Assembly: GCF_014705605.1 (NCBI RefSeq)
Contig: NZ_JACXIZ010000019.1
Coordinates: 62,001-126,000 of the forward strand
Length of the DNA stretch: 64,000 bases
From: Paenibacillus sabuli
GTDB taxonomy: Bacteria; Bacillota; Bacilli; Paenibacillales; Paenibacillaceae
Direction: 5' to 3'
In this document: positions 48,838 to 58,309 of the stretch, in pieces
How the letters are laid out: the number at the start of each line of letters is the position of its first letter
Position numbering within the stretch: the stretch's first letter is position 1
Program-made: the position numbers and the translations under genes
The notes under the pieces: model-generated
Database searches by the model: none
Told to the model about the DNA's origin: nothing
What the model saw: the letters and a program-made list of their open reading frames with translations, nothing else

Positions 48838-48880
48838 TTCTATTCGGATATCCACTCCACCAGACAAGAGAAAATGCCAT
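48815..48880 (-). CDS. Possible leader peptide overlapping the permease start
   Basis: A 21-codon frame (MAFSLVWWSGYPNRNGVDHI...) starts with ATG 4 bases after AAGGAGG, the best ribosome site in the area, and runs in another frame across the permease ATG to a TAA at 48815-48817. It could couple permease translation to its own by termination-reinitiation, or reflect a frameshifted former start. Support is the ribosome site and geometry only. Confidence 0.35.
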   Translation of the reverse strand: MAFSLVWWSGYPNRNGVDHIA

Positions 48881-48940
48881 GATGCCTCCTTGACAGAACA
48901 GCAGGAGATCGATCATGGCAATCTATTCCTTTCACACCAA

Positions 48941-50275
48941 TTAGAATACTCCCTCTAGTTTTTCTAATTCCTTGCCTACCCCGGCATACGAATAACCCAA
49001 TTGGCGCAAATTTTGCTCCGTATACAGATTCCTCGCATCAACCACTGCCGCTCTATTCATAATCGTTTTTATTTTATTCCAATCAATTGCTTTGTAGTGC
49101 TCCCAATCCGTTAATATCACCGCACAATCACTGCCTTTAAGCGTCTCTTCAGCAGATTCGAAAAAGTCCATACTTTGCGCTAGCGGCGCATACATCGCTT
49201 TAAAATTCGCAGAGGCCATTGGATCCGTAGCTCTGATCGTCACATCTTCTTTTTTCAGCAAAGCTGCCAATTTGGCGGACGGACTTTCCCTGACATCGTC
49301 TGTATTTGCTTTAAACGCCAATCCCAAGAAGGCAATGGTTTTTCCTTTTAGGGGGCCTACCAGGGACTCAATTTTCTTCTGAATTCTGGCCGGACGTTCT
49401 TCGTTTACGGAAATGACCTGCTCGAGCAGGCCAAAGTTAAGCCCCCGAGCTTGACCGACATGCAAGAATGCACTCAAATCCTTAGGGAAGCACGAGCCCC
49501 CAAAGCCAATTCCTGCCTTTAAAAATTCCGGTCCGATCCGCTTATCGTATCCCATGCCTTCGGCCACTTGAGATACATCCGCTGCCACTTCCTCACACAA
49601 GTCGGATACCATATTGATGAATGAAATTTTCGTCGCCAAAAAGGAGTTTGCCGCGTATTTGATGACTTCTGCAGTATTCGAATCCGTTATAATTTTTGGA
49701 CAAGCAAAAGGCTCGTAAAGCTTCTCCAATAGCCGTTTCCCTTCAATCGAAGAGACACCCAGAATAATGCGGTCCGGTTCCATGAAGTCGTTTACTGCAA
49801 CGCCTTCGCGTAAAAATTCGGGGTTAGATGCAATTTCAATGACCTGTCTCCCTGTCGCGTGGGACGACACGATTTCTTTTAACCAATCGGCTGTACCTAC
49901 CGGCACTGTACTTTTCACAACAATGAGCTTATATTGACCTTCATTGGATTGTGCTACAATTTCTTTTACTGCCGCCTCAATTTGGGAAAGATCGGCGCTC
50001 CCATCTTCTTTAGGAGGCGTGCCTACACAGAGAAAAATCGCTTCGCAATCATTAATCATATCTGTCAAGTGATTTGTAAAGTTTAATCTACCAGCTTGAA
50101 TATTATTTTGAAGCAGTTCAGTAAGTCCAGCTTCGTATATTGTGCATTCCCCGTTATTTAGCTTTTCAACTTTCTCTGCATTTACTTCCACTACCTTTAG
50201 ATTGTGTCCCACTTCTGCCAGACACACAGCTGTTACAAGCCCTACATAACCTGCGCCCACAACACCTATATTCAT
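48941..50275 (-). CDS. ugd: UDP-glucose 6-dehydrogenase
   Basis: The 444-aa enzyme oxidises UDP-glucose to UDP-glucuronate. Signatures: [60 protein letters not shown] and the catalytic Cys in [16 protein letters not shown]. Its start lies at the galU stop (4-base overlap), so galU-ugd are coupled and feed UDP-GlcA to the glycan locus. Compared with the second paralogue (62325-63656), composition is more AT-rich. Confidence 0.97.
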   Translation of the reverse strand: MNIGVVGAGYVGLVTAVCLAEVGHNLKVVEVNAEKVEKLNNGECTIYEAGLTELLQNNIQAGRLNFTNHLTDMINDCEAIFLCVGTPPKEDGSADLSQIEAAVKEIVAQSNEGQYKLIVVKSTVPVGTADWLKEIVSSHATGRQVIEIASNPEFLREGVAVNDFMEPDRIILGVSSIEGKRLLEKLYEPFACPKIITDSNTAEVIKYAANSFLATKISFINMVSDLCEEVAADVSQVAEGMGYDKRIGPEFLKAGIGFGGSCFPKDLSAFLHVGQARGLNFGLLEQVISVNEERPARIQKKIESLVGPLKGKTIAFLGLAFKANTDDVRESPSAKLAALLKKEDVTIRATDPMASANFKAMYAPLAQSMDFFESAEETLKGSDCAVILTDWEHYKAIDWNKIKTIMNRAAVVDARNLYTEQNLRQLGYSYAGVGKELEKLEGVF

Positions 50276-51198
50276 ACTTCTCGTCCTCCAGTCCCTATGC
50301 TATGACTATGACTATGACGCTCTATTCGCTCTCTATTTAATAGGGTCTCCATATAATGCAATAATTCTTTCCTTAAATCTTCTCGAGCGAGTCCAAACTC
50401 AATGGTGGTTTTCAAAAAACCTAGTTTCTCACCCACATCATAACGTTCTCCTGCAAATTGAAAGGCGAGTACTTCTTCCATTTTGGCCAACGCTGCGATC
50501 GCATCTGTTAGCTGAATTTCTCCTCCCGCTCCCTCTGGCATATTTTCCAACAAATCAAATATAAGAGGAGACAGAACGTAGCGGCCCATGATTGCAACGT
50601 TGGATGGCGCTTGTTCAAGTGGTGGTTTTTCTATGAGATGGCGTATTTTAAACAATTGATCATTTATAGCTTCGCCATCGACTATACCATATCGGGAAAT
50701 TTCATGATCGGGCACTCTTTTGACGCCAATAATCGAACTGCCCGTTTTTTCATACATTTCCGTCAACTGCCGGGTACATGGCTCCCCCAAAGTATCGACA
50801 ATATCATCGCCTAACAATACGGCAAATGGCTCATTGCCGATAAATTTTCTACCGCACCAGATTGCATGTCCGAGACCACGAGGTTCTTTTTGCCTGATAT
50901 AGTGTATATCGGCCATTTGCGATGGTCTCTGGACCTCATCCAAAAGAGAGAGCTTCCCTTTGGACATCAAATTGTGCTCAAGCTCAAAGCTGCTGTCAAA
51001 GTGATCTTCAATCGCTCGTTTTCCCTTTCCCGTGACAATGATAATATCCTCGATTCCTGATGCGACCGCCTCTTCAATAATGTACTGAATCGTTGGCTTA
51101 TCCACTATTGGGAGCATTTCCTTAGGCATAGCCTTAGTAGCTGGCAAGAAGCGCGTCCCCAGTCCAGCCGCTGGAATAATTGCTTTCTTGACTTTCAT
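50272..51198 (-). CDS. galU: UTP-glucose-1-phosphate uridylyltransferase
   Basis: The 308-aa enzyme makes UDP-glucose. Motifs: [56 protein letters not shown] and [20 protein letters not shown]. The tail after residue 285 is His/Ser-rich (HSHSHS) because of a short repeat in the DNA near 50300. It is the first gene of the minus-strand glycan operon, facing the plus-strand ligase gene. Confidence 0.96.
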   Translation of the reverse strand: MKVKKAIIPAAGLGTRFLPATKAMPKEMLPIVDKPTIQYIIEEAVASGIEDIIIVTGKGKRAIEDHFDSSFELEHNLMSKGKLSLLDEVQRPSQMADIHYIRQKEPRGLGHAIWCGRKFIGNEPFAVLLGDDIVDTLGEPCTRQLTEMYEKTGSSIIGVKRVPDHEISRYGIVDGEAINDQLFKIRHLIEKPPLEQAPSNVAIMGRYVLSPLIFDLLENMPEGAGGEIQLTDAIAALAKMEEVLAFQFAGERYDVGEKLGFLKTTIEFGLAREDLRKELLHYMETLLNRERIERHSHSHSIGTGGREV

Positions 51199-51220
51199 CG
51201 CTTTTGGCCCCCTGCTTGTA

Positions 51221-51234
51221 TCGATTTAAATCGA
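51221..51234. repeat. 14-bp perfect palindrome upstream of galU
   Basis: TCGATTTAAATCGA in the 241-base divergent region between galU and the ligase gene, about 25 bases before the galU start. Possible operator; no known regulator assigned. Confidence 0.45.
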
Positions 51235-51260
51235 CAAAATTTTATGTAAACGGGTTGAAA

Positions 51261-51289
51261 TTGACGATTATTGTCTTGCAAAATATAGT
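51261..51289 (+). promoter_or_regulatory. Probable sigma-A promoter of the ligase gene
   Basis: TTGACG (51261-51266), 17 bases, TATAGT (51284-51289) on the plus strand. It leaves a leader of about 145 bases before the start at 51440. Confidence 0.7.
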
Positions 51290-51439
51290 AGCAGACTTCG
51301 GAATGCAATTCCACCCTATCCCATTCGCTGCAAATATATGGATTGTGTTATCCGTAAATCATGCATTATAGATTTACTGTCTTCATTTTGCTAAAATGGT
51401 ATCCATCCCAATCTAGTGACGCGTAAAAAGGAGTTCTAA

Positions 51440-53926
51440 ATGAAAACAAAAACCAAGTCAAATTACAGTTCGAATAGGGGAAGGCCGGTTGCGAAATCAG
51501 TCGATTTTTCTTTGTTACATTGGATATTAATCCTCTCAGCATCCCTATACCTATTCATCTTCCCTTTCCAAACCGGCCTATTTAACAGCTTAATCTACGA
51601 TTTTGAATTGCCCATTTACGAAGCGATGCTATTTGTCTTCATCATGCTTATTGTCTTCGCAGCTTACTTGTTCAAGCAATGGCAGTTGGAGACCTCCCGC
51701 GGCCTGTTGGCGCTTGGTTCACTCCTTTTGCCTTTCGTCTATTGGCTCTCTTCCTTTCAGGCCGTGGCCAGTCATAATGCCAAGCTCATGACACTAATTT
51801 ACTGCCTGCTGGCAGGCTTCTTCATGCTTGGCTTGTACATTGCGTCTACCTTCACCACTCGTCAGGTCTTGAAGTACGCCCTGCTGCTTTCCAGCTACTG
51901 CGTCGTCCTTTTCGGCGTGCTGAATTTGCTCGGCCAGCGCTACTTCCCGGACGCACTCTGGTTCTCCAGCGGCGACTACCGGCTGACCTCCGTCTTTCAG
52001 TATTCTAACACCTATGCCGGATATCTGGTAGCCCTCGTACTGGCGGCCCTGTATTGCGCGACGCATGCGAGGCGCTGGTATAGCGCGGCCTTTCACGGCG
52101 CAATGCTGGTCCCCATCTGGCTTTCGCTCATGCTGACCTACTCGCGCGGCGCCCTCGTGCTGCTGCCGATTTTGATTCTGCTGGTGCTGCCATTCATGCG
52201 CCTGCACAAGCAAGTTCAATTTATTTTGGCGATGGCGATTTCAGGCGTTTCAATGCTCATCATCTTGGGTAAGATTACTCAGAATTACATAAGTATCGCC
52301 GAACGCGTCCAACCACGGGCGAACGGCGGCGTAGCGAATACGATCCCGTTTTGGGAGTCGCCGGCCCTGGAGAGCTGGATCTGGCTGGTCGCAGCATCCT
52401 TATTGACGGCTTTGGTTGTCTACGGGTTGCACCGTTCCAGCGGCTGGGTTCACGACAAGCTTGCGAAAATTGCCGAAAAACGTTTTTCTGTGTTCGCTGT
52501 CCCGGTGCTTTTGGCTGTACTTGGCATTGTCTTTGTTTTTGTGTTGCTGTCGGGTTTCGCCAACACATTCCTGCCGGAAGCGATCGCCAATCGCTTGGAA
52601 AACATCAACTTTCAGCAGCACAGTGTGCTTGAGCGCGCCACCTTTTACGTGGACGCTATGAAAGTCGTAGCCGATTATCCCTTGCTTGGCGCAGGCGGGG
52701 GCGGCTGGACCGCTTTGTATGAGCAGTATCAGAACAACCCGTACATCAGCCGACAGGCGCACAGCTATCTGGTGCAATCGTTGGTCGAGGTTGGGTGGAT
52801 CGGCTTTGTTGTCTTGATTGGCCTGATTGGCTTTGTCTATTACTGGTACATTCGCCATTACTTCAAAGACCGCGAGGACGAGAAGGACCACCTGGTATTT
52901 TTTATTTTCTCTGCCGCAATTCTTGTGCACAGCCTGATTGACTTTGATATGAGTTATGTCTATGTTTCTTCGGTCGTCTTTCTATCATTGGGCGTGCTTG
53001 GAGGCATTTATCCTAAGGAAATCAAGATTCCGAAACTATCCTGGAATCAATTACGTATCATACGCTATATCTATCCATCGGTGTTGGCCGTACTCGCGAT
53101 CATCCTGGCCGTCGTCGCCTACCGTGAGTATAACGCACAGCGCTATTTCAAGCATGCGGTCTACCTGGCCACAAGCGAGCAGCGACCGCTCAACGAGCTG
53201 CTGGCGCCGCTTGATGAAGCGCTGGCCTTATCGCCGGATCATCCGGCGTATAATCTGCTCAAGGCCGACTGGTATCGCCAGGCGTACTTGCAGACGCAGG
53301 ATACGACGTATGTCGAGGAAAACAAAAAAAGATTGACCGAGCTGAAACATTCCGAACCGTACGAACGTCAATTAATTTTAGCGCAGTACCGCAACTTTAA
53401 AGTGCTGGGCGAGTATAACCTTGCATTGGAAGTATTGGAAGAAGGCATACGAAAATTTCAATGGGATATCAATTTCTACGAGGCAGCCATTATGGAGTAT
53501 GCTTTGACAGGCCAGAACCTTCAGGACTCTGACGAGGCACAGACGAAATTGTATTGGGACCGCGCCATGGCGTTGCTTGATGAGATCGGGGACAAGCAGC
53601 AGCAGCTTGAAGAACTGCCGGAAGAACAGCTTCAAGGCCGCGAGTTCGCGCCCACGCCATATATTCGCTTGGCGATTGGCCAGATCCAGTTCGAGCAAGC
53701 AAATTATGCGGCCACTGTGGAAATGATCCAACCCATTCAGGAATGGTTGATGCAATTCGATGCTCAACAGCTGCAACAGGATGCATTCTTGCGCACAGGA
53801 ATCCGCTCGTACGCCCTCGCGCTGGAGGCGATTGGGCAGCCCGATAAAGCCTTGAAGGATTACTTGACGCAGGCTGTACCCGAAGAGCAAGGACGATTAT
53901 TGGAACAATTAGAACAATTTAATTAA
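51440..53926 (+). CDS. O-antigen ligase family protein, candidate S-layer oligosaccharyl transferase
   Basis: The 828-aa protein has 10 or more membrane helices in its first 600 residues, a Wzy_C/WaaL-type outer loop (YPLLGAGGGGWTALYEQYQ, then NPYISRQAHSYLVQSLVEVG) with the conserved Arg and His, and a soluble helical-repeat tail from about 590 (SPDHPAYNLLKADWYRQAYL and later TPYIRLAIGQIQFEQANYAA), TPR-like. Ligases of this family transfer lipid-linked glycans to acceptors; WsfB of P. alvei acts on S-layer protein. The gene stands next to an SLH protein gene, which supports that role here by inference. A polymerase (Wzy) role is the main alternative. Start follows AAAGGAG. GC returns to host level within the gene. 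Confidence 0.8.
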   Translation: MKTKTKSNYSSNRGRPVAKSVDFSLLHWILILSASLYLFIFPFQTGLFNSLIYDFELPIYEAMLFVFIMLIVFAAYLFKQWQLETSRGLLALGSLLLPFVYWLSSFQAVASHNAKLMTLIYCLLAGFFMLGLYIASTFTTRQVLKYALLLSSYCVVLFGVLNLLGQRYFPDALWFSSGDYRLTSVFQYSNTYAGYLVALVLAALYCATHARRWYSAAFHGAMLVPIWLSLMLTYSRGALVLLPILILLVLPFMRLHKQVQFILAMAISGVSMLIILGKITQNYISIAERVQPRANGGVANTIPFWESPALESWIWLVAASLLTALVVYGLHRSSGWVHDKLAKIAEKRFSVFAVPVLLAVLGIVFVFVLLSGFANTFLPEAIANRLENINFQQHSVLERATFYVDAMKVVADYPLLGAGGGGWTALYEQYQNNPYISRQAHSYLVQSLVEVGWIGFVVLIGLIGFVYYWYIRHYFKDREDEKDHLVFFIFSAAILVHSLIDFDMSYVYVSSVVFLSLGVLGGIYPKEIKIPKLSWNQLRIIRYIYPSVLAVLAIILAVVAYREYNAQRYFKHAVYLATSEQRPLNELLAPLDEALALSPDHPAYNLLKADWYRQAYLQTQDTTYVEENKKRLTELKHSEPYERQLILAQYRNFKVLGEYNLALEVLEEGIRKFQWDINFYEAAIMEYALTGQNLQDSDEAQTKLYWDRAMALLDEIGDKQQQLEELPEEQLQGREFAPTPYIRLAIGQIQFEQANYAATVEMIQPIQEWLMQFDAQQLQQDAFLRTGIRSYALALEAIGQPDKALKDYLTQAVPEEQGRLLEQLEQFN

Positions 53927-53935
53927 TTGAAAACC

Positions 53936-53964
53936 TTGCTTTTGCCTGGAAGTGTGTTTATACT
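53936..53964 (+). promoter_or_regulatory. Probable promoter of the S-layer-type gene
   Basis: TTGCTT (53936-53941), 17-base spacer, TATACT (53959-53964). It leaves a leader of about 90 bases ending with AAAGGAGGTGA 10 bases before the ATG, as expected for a highly expressed surface protein. Confidence 0.7.
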
Positions 53965-54059
53965 TTTTCAGGAAATCTAATTTCCTCCTTTTTCAGAGAG
54001 AATTACTAGACCTAATAGATATTTCAAAATATGCCGCGAAAGGAGGTGAAAAATAAATT

Positions 54060-55658
54060 ATGAAGAACGTACTTATGAAAAAAACCGCAGCACTTATCGT
54101 TTCGCTGATGATCGTTTCCGCACTGCTGCCAATCGCAGCATTTGCAAATGGCTTCGGCTCAGTTACTTCCCTCAACGGAAAAGTAACCGGTACTGTGTAC
54201 GTCGAGGACAGCACATATCAGCTCCTGGACGACCAACAGACAATTGCCATTCAGGTGTACAGCAATGCTGGCGCATATCTGGGTGCAGTTGACGCAGCCT
54301 ACGGCTACTCGAGTGCTGCTGGTACGGTATATTACGACTTCACGATCGAACGCTCGCAGTTCGCTGCCAACGAGAACATCGTGTTGCAGTACTACTACCC
54401 CGTATCCAGCACAGTAGTCGCGAACGTCTACAGTGACAGCATCTACCGTTCCCTGAGCAACTCCGGTGGCGGCGGGATCTTCTTCCCTCCGACCAACAGT
54501 GGAGACAGCATTAATGCTTGGTCCGACGGCCGTGTCGATGCGACTGCACTCGCTACTGCTCTGGCAGATGGCGAAGCTACGGTCAACATCACCGGCAATG
54601 TAGCTCTGCTGCCTGCATCTGCTCTGACTGCAGACGGTACGGTAACGATCGTTAACGCTGACGGTGCAACGTACAAGCTTCCACTGTCCGTGCTGGATCT
54701 GAGCGCTCTGGCCGATGCTCTTGGCATCGACATTGACGACCTCGTGATCCGCGTGGAGATCAACGTACTGGAAGGTGAGACTGCAGCTGCAGTCGAAGCC
54801 GCCGCTACGGCGATCGGAGGCACTCAAGTGGCTGGCGCTTACGACTACAAAGTCGTAGCCGTGGGCGACGACGAGGAAATTGAGATCAACAACTTCGGCA
54901 GCACGTATGTCGAGCGTTCGCTCCCTCTCAATAAAGTTGCAACGTCCGATCAGGTGACCGGCGTCCTGTATAATCCGGCTACGGGTGAATTTAGCTTTGT
55001 TCCTGCTACTTTCGCTACCAATGACGGCATCACGACGGCTACCCTGAAGCGTAACGGCAACAGCGTCTACACGGTGCTCGAGCTGGATCCGAAGGTCTTC
55101 ACCGACCTCGTGAGCCACTGGGCGCAAGAAGACGTTGAAACTCTGGCTTCGAAGCTTGTGGTCGAAGGTGTGAACGACACGTTGTTCCAACCGGGCCGCA
55201 ACATCACTCGTGCCGAGTTTGCTGCAATGATCGTTCGCTCGCTGTCGCTTGACACGACTGCCACGACGGCGGAATTCTCCGACGTCCCCGCTGGCCAATG
55301 GTTCGCCGGTGCAGTAGCTGCTGCTGCTGACGCTGGTATCGTCCAAGGCTATCCGGATGGCACGTTCAACCCGCAAGCGAACATCACCCGTAAAGAGCTG
55401 GCTGCCATGGTCGTTCGTGCCCTGGCATACGCTGGTGAGGAAGTCACGCTGACGGATGCGCAAGTATCCTCCGCGCTTGCTCCTTACACGGATGTTGCCG
55501 CTCTTGGCTGGGCAGAAGAAGAGGTTGCCGCTGCAATTCAGTCGGGCATCGTTCTTGGTCAATCCGCTACTCGCGTAGCCGGTGAAGCCAATGCGACGCG
55601 CGCTGAAGCTGCAACAATGGTAACGCGCTTCCTGACGGGCGTTAATTTCATTAACTAA
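54060..55658 (+). CDS. SLH-domain S-layer-type protein
   Basis: The 532-aa secreted protein has a signal peptide (KKTAALIVSLMIVSALLPIA, cleavage likely after AFA at about 29). A mature N-terminal part rich in Tyr (YVEDSTYQLL, TVYYDFT, LQYYYPVSS, VYSDSIYRSL) is followed by a GGGGIFFPPT linker, a beta-rich middle and three C-terminal SLH domains (FTDLVSHWAQEDVE; FSDVPAGQWFAGAV with GIVQGYPDGTFNPQANITRK; YTDVAALGWAEEEV). SLH domains bind pyruvylated cell-wall polymer. The strong ribosome site, long leader, dedicated terminator and even codon use point to high expression. It is the best candidate acceptor for the glycan. Small for a classical S-layer protein. Confidence 0.85.
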   Translation: MKNVLMKKTAALIVSLMIVSALLPIAAFANGFGSVTSLNGKVTGTVYVEDSTYQLLDDQQTIAIQVYSNAGAYLGAVDAAYGYSSAAGTVYYDFTIERSQFAANENIVLQYYYPVSSTVVANVYSDSIYRSLSNSGGGGIFFPPTNSGDSINAWSDGRVDATALATALADGEATVNITGNVALLPASALTADGTVTIVNADGATYKLPLSVLDLSALADALGIDIDDLVIRVEINVLEGETAAAVEAAATAIGGTQVAGAYDYKVVAVGDDEEIEINNFGSTYVERSLPLNKVATSDQVTGVLYNPATGEFSFVPATFATNDGITTATLKRNGNSVYTVLELDPKVFTDLVSHWAQEDVETLASKLVVEGVNDTLFQPGRNITRAEFAAMIVRSLSLDTTATTAEFSDVPAGQWFAGAVAAAADAGIVQGYPDGTFNPQANITRKELAAMVVRALAYAGEEVTLTDAQVSSALAPYTDVAALGWAEEEVAAAIQSGIVLGQSATRVAGEANATRAEAATMVTRFLTGVNFIN

Positions 55659-55677
55659 CCCGGCCTATCAAGGTGAA

Positions 55678-55715
55678 ACAGGCTTCGCCGTCTTCGGACG
55701 GCGGAGCCTGTTTTT
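55678..55715 (+). terminator. Terminator of the S-layer-type gene
   Basis: A 15-bp stem with one mismatch (55678-55692 with 55697-55711), TTCG tetraloop, then TTTT. Very stable. Confidence 0.93.
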
Positions 55716-55754
55716 GCATGCTCATCGTTATTGACCCGTCCGTCCTCTCCGCTA

Positions 55755-55783
55755 CAAAAAAGGACCCCCCGGGGGGTCCTTTT
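55755..55783 (-). terminator. Terminator of glnS
   Basis: AAAAGGACCCCCC followed directly by GGGGGGTCCTTTT, a perfect 26-base palindrome with no separate loop; on the minus strand it ends in TTTTTT. It lies 42 bases after the glnS stop, back to back with the S-layer gene terminator. Confidence 0.88.
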
Positions 55784-55824
55784 GACGGATGCTTCGGGTG
55801 GTAACCGCCCTCTTGAGCACGACG

Positions 55825-57492
55825 TTACTTCGTCGGATCGTAAGAGCTCTTGAGCGAGACGATCCGGTTGAAGACCGGATGCTCCGGCCGTGTCAGCTTG
55901 GGATCGGCATTGAAGTAGCCGTGGCGGAACAGCTGGAACTTGGTGCCGCCCTCGACGCCCTGCATGTTCGCCTCGACGAAGCCCTCCAGCACCTCCAGCG
56001 ACTGCGGATTCAGGCAGTCCATGTACGTCTTGTCCTCGCTGAGCGCCTCGTCATTGACGAGCGGCTCGTACAGCCGGAATTGCGCCGGCAGCGCTTGCGA
56101 CGCCTCGACCCAGTGCAGCGTGCCCTTGACCTTGCGGCCGGTGAAGCCGCTGCCGCTCTTGGTCTCCGGATCGTAGGTGCAGCGCAGCTCGACGATCTCG
56201 CCGCTGGCATCCTTGACGACCTCCTGGCAGACGATGAAGTAGGCATGCTTGAGCCGCACTTCGTTGCCCGGATAGAGCCGGAAATACTTCTTATTCGGCG
56301 GATCCTCCATGAAGTCGTCGCGCTCGATGTAGATCTCGCGTCCGAACGGAATGCGGCGCGTGCCCATGGCCTCGTTCTCCGCGTTGTTCTCGGCCTCGAG
56401 CCACTCGATCTCCCCTTCGGGGTAATTCGTGATGACGACCTTGAGCGGGCGTACGACCGCCATCGTCCGCGCCGCGCTCAGCTTCAGGTCCTCGCGAATG
56501 AAATGCTCCAGCATGCGCTCGTCGACCTTGCTGTAGGCGCGCGCCACCCCGATCTCGCGGCTGAAGCTGCGGATCGCCTCGGGCGTGTAGCCCTTGCGCC
56601 GGAAGCCCGAAATTGTCGGCATGCGCGGATCGTCCCACCCGTCGACGACGCCCTCCTCGACGAGCTGGCGCAGCAGCCGCTTGCTCATGACCGTATTGGT
56701 CAGGTTGAGCCGGGCGAACTCGTACTGATGCGGCTCCGCCTCCATCTCGCACTCCCGTACGATCCAATCGTAGAGGGGCCGATGATCCTCGAATTCGAGC
56801 GTACAGATCGAGTGCGTCACGCCTTCGATCGCATCGCCGAGCGGATGCGCGTAATCGTACATCGGATAGATGCACCAGGCGTCGCCGGTACGGTGATGCT
56901 TCGTATGCGCGATCCGGTAGAGCACCGGGTCCCGCAGATTGATATTGGGCGCGGCCATGTCGATCTTGGCCCGCAGCACTTTCTCGCCGTCGGCGTACCG
57001 GCCCTCGCGCATCTCCCGCAGCAGCTGCTCGTTCTCCGCCGCGCTGCGCTCGCGGTACGGACTGTTCGTGCCCGGCTCGGTCAGCGTGCCCCGTGTCTCG
57101 CGGATCTGTTCGGCGTCCAGGTCGCAGACGTAGGCCTTGCCCTTGCGCACCAGTAGCAGCGCCCGCTCGTACATCTCCTCGAAGTAATCCGAGGCGAAGC
57201 ACAGCCGGTCCCACTCAAAGCCAAGCCACTCCACATCGTGCTTGATCGCCTCGACGTATTCGGTGTCTTCCTTGAGCGGATTCGTATCGTCGAAGCGCAG
57301 ATTCGTGCGTCCGCCGAATTCGTCCGCGAGCTCGAAGTTCAGGCAGATAGACTTGGCGTGCCCGATATGCAGATACCCGTTCGGCTCGGGCGGGAAGCGT
57401 GTGACGACCTCCTTGACCTTGCCCTGCTTCAGATCGTCGGCGACAATGCTTTTGATGAAGTTGGATGACGACGTTTTGATTTCCATTCCCAT
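55825..57492 (-). CDS. glnS: Glutaminyl-tRNA synthetase
   Basis: The 555-aa class I synthetase has the HIGH motif in [28 protein letters not shown], and the KMSKS-like VMSKRLL. The C-terminal beta-barrels carry [18 protein letters not shown] and [20 protein letters not shown]. It charges tRNA-Gln directly; many Firmicutes instead use GatCAB, so presence of GlnS is notable. Start at ATG 57492; a second ATG two codons later is equally possible. No T-box-like leader is evident. Confidence 0.96.
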   Translation of the reverse strand: MGMEIKTSSSNFIKSIVADDLKQGKVKEVVTRFPPEPNGYLHIGHAKSICLNFELADEFGGRTNLRFDDTNPLKEDTEYVEAIKHDVEWLGFEWDRLCFASDYFEEMYERALLLVRKGKAYVCDLDAEQIRETRGTLTEPGTNSPYRERSAAENEQLLREMREGRYADGEKVLRAKIDMAAPNINLRDPVLYRIAHTKHHRTGDAWCIYPMYDYAHPLGDAIEGVTHSICTLEFEDHRPLYDWIVRECEMEAEPHQYEFARLNLTNTVMSKRLLRQLVEEGVVDGWDDPRMPTISGFRRKGYTPEAIRSFSREIGVARAYSKVDERMLEHFIREDLKLSAARTMAVVRPLKVVITNYPEGEIEWLEAENNAENEAMGTRRIPFGREIYIERDDFMEDPPNKKYFRLYPGNEVRLKHAYFIVCQEVVKDASGEIVELRCTYDPETKSGSGFTGRKVKGTLHWVEASQALPAQFRLYEPLVNDEALSEDKTYMDCLNPQSLEVLEGFVEANMQGVEGGTKFQLFRHGYFNADPKLTRPEHPVFNRIVSLKSSYDPTK

Positions 57493-57621
57493 GCCCCTCA
57501 ACCTTTCCTGCGCGATTCTGGTAGATTCCAGAGCAGTCGCAGAATTTTGTTTTCCTATTATCATACACAATTTTCATGCAGATTATAAGAGAGCCTTTGG
57601 AATAAGGGCCGTGTCGATTTT

Positions 57622-57651
57622 CGTGCAAGATGCACGCCGGCGTGCTATAAT
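57622..57651 (+). promoter_or_regulatory. Promoter with overlapping palindromes before the XRE gene
   Basis: TATAAT (57646-57651) is directly preceded by the perfect palindrome GCACGCCGGCGTGC (57632-57645), which overlaps a second one, CGTGCA-AGA-TGCACG (57622-57636). Three CGTGC half-sites thus lie between the presumed -35 and -10. No good -35 is visible, consistent with a regulated promoter. Confidence 0.6.
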
Positions 57652-57771
57652 TAGGAAAGATTAATCTTGTTCTTCTTTTTTTCATCTGGTTGCCAGTCCT
57701 AGCCTGGGCTGCTACCTGACCGCGACCGTGCCTCGCGCCCTATGTCACAATCACCCCAGGGGGAGCTATAG

Positions 57772-58167
57772 ATGTTTGCCAAACGCCTCAAACAATTGCG
57801 CAAAAAACGGAAATACTCGATGCAAGAGGTCGCCGATCAGGTCGGCGTCGCCAAAAGCACCTACGCCGGCTACGAATCCGGCTATCGCCAGCCTACGCTC
57901 GAGACGACCCAGGCCATCGCCCGCAAGCTGCACACGTCGGCGGACTATCTGCTCGGGCTGACCGACCATATCGACCCGCAGGAGCCGAGCAGCAATGCCC
58001 GCGAACTGCTCAATCACGAACAGCTCCACTGGGACGGCGTCCCTCTCGAGCGCGAGGATCTCGAGCTCGTGCGCCTCTTGCTCGAACGCGTCGTGCGCGA
58101 TCGCGTCCAGCAGGAGCCCGTGATCGCACCGGCGCCAGCCGCAGACAGCCCCCGGGCCAAGCCGTAG
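57772..58167 (+). CDS. XRE-family transcriptional regulator
   Basis: The 131-aa protein has an N-terminal HTH_3 domain (FAKRLKQLRKKRKYSMQEVA, KSTYAGYESGYRQP, TTQAIARKLHTSADYLLGLT), as in SinR/Xre-type repressors, and a C-terminal part (from about 70) with an LLNHEQLHWDGVPL segment common in small Paenibacillus/Bacillus XRE regulators, ending in a Pro/Ala tail. GGGGGAG precedes the ATG. Its promoter carries palindromes that could be its own operators. Target genes unknown. Confidence 0.88.
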   Translation: MFAKRLKQLRKKRKYSMQEVADQVGVAKSTYAGYESGYRQPTLETTQAIARKLHTSADYLLGLTDHIDPQEPSSNARELLNHEQLHWDGVPLEREDLELVRLLLERVVRDRVQQEPVIAPAPAADSPRAKP

Positions 58168-58191
58168 CCAAGGCGCCAACGGGGGCTTCTT
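58147..58191 (+). terminator. Terminator overlapping the end of the XRE gene
   Basis: AGCCCCCG (58147-58154) pairs with CGGGGGCT (58180-58187), followed by TCTTT. The stop codon lies in the 25-base loop. Confidence 0.6.
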
Positions 58192-58309
58192 TAATAAATA
58201 GAAAGCATATAATTTCGCCTATACTTTTCTATTATTTCTCGGCACGCAACTTGTGTCGCCGCCAAAAGACTTCGACAGCCGCCGCTTCGCCTTGGCTGGA
58301 CGCATGCGC

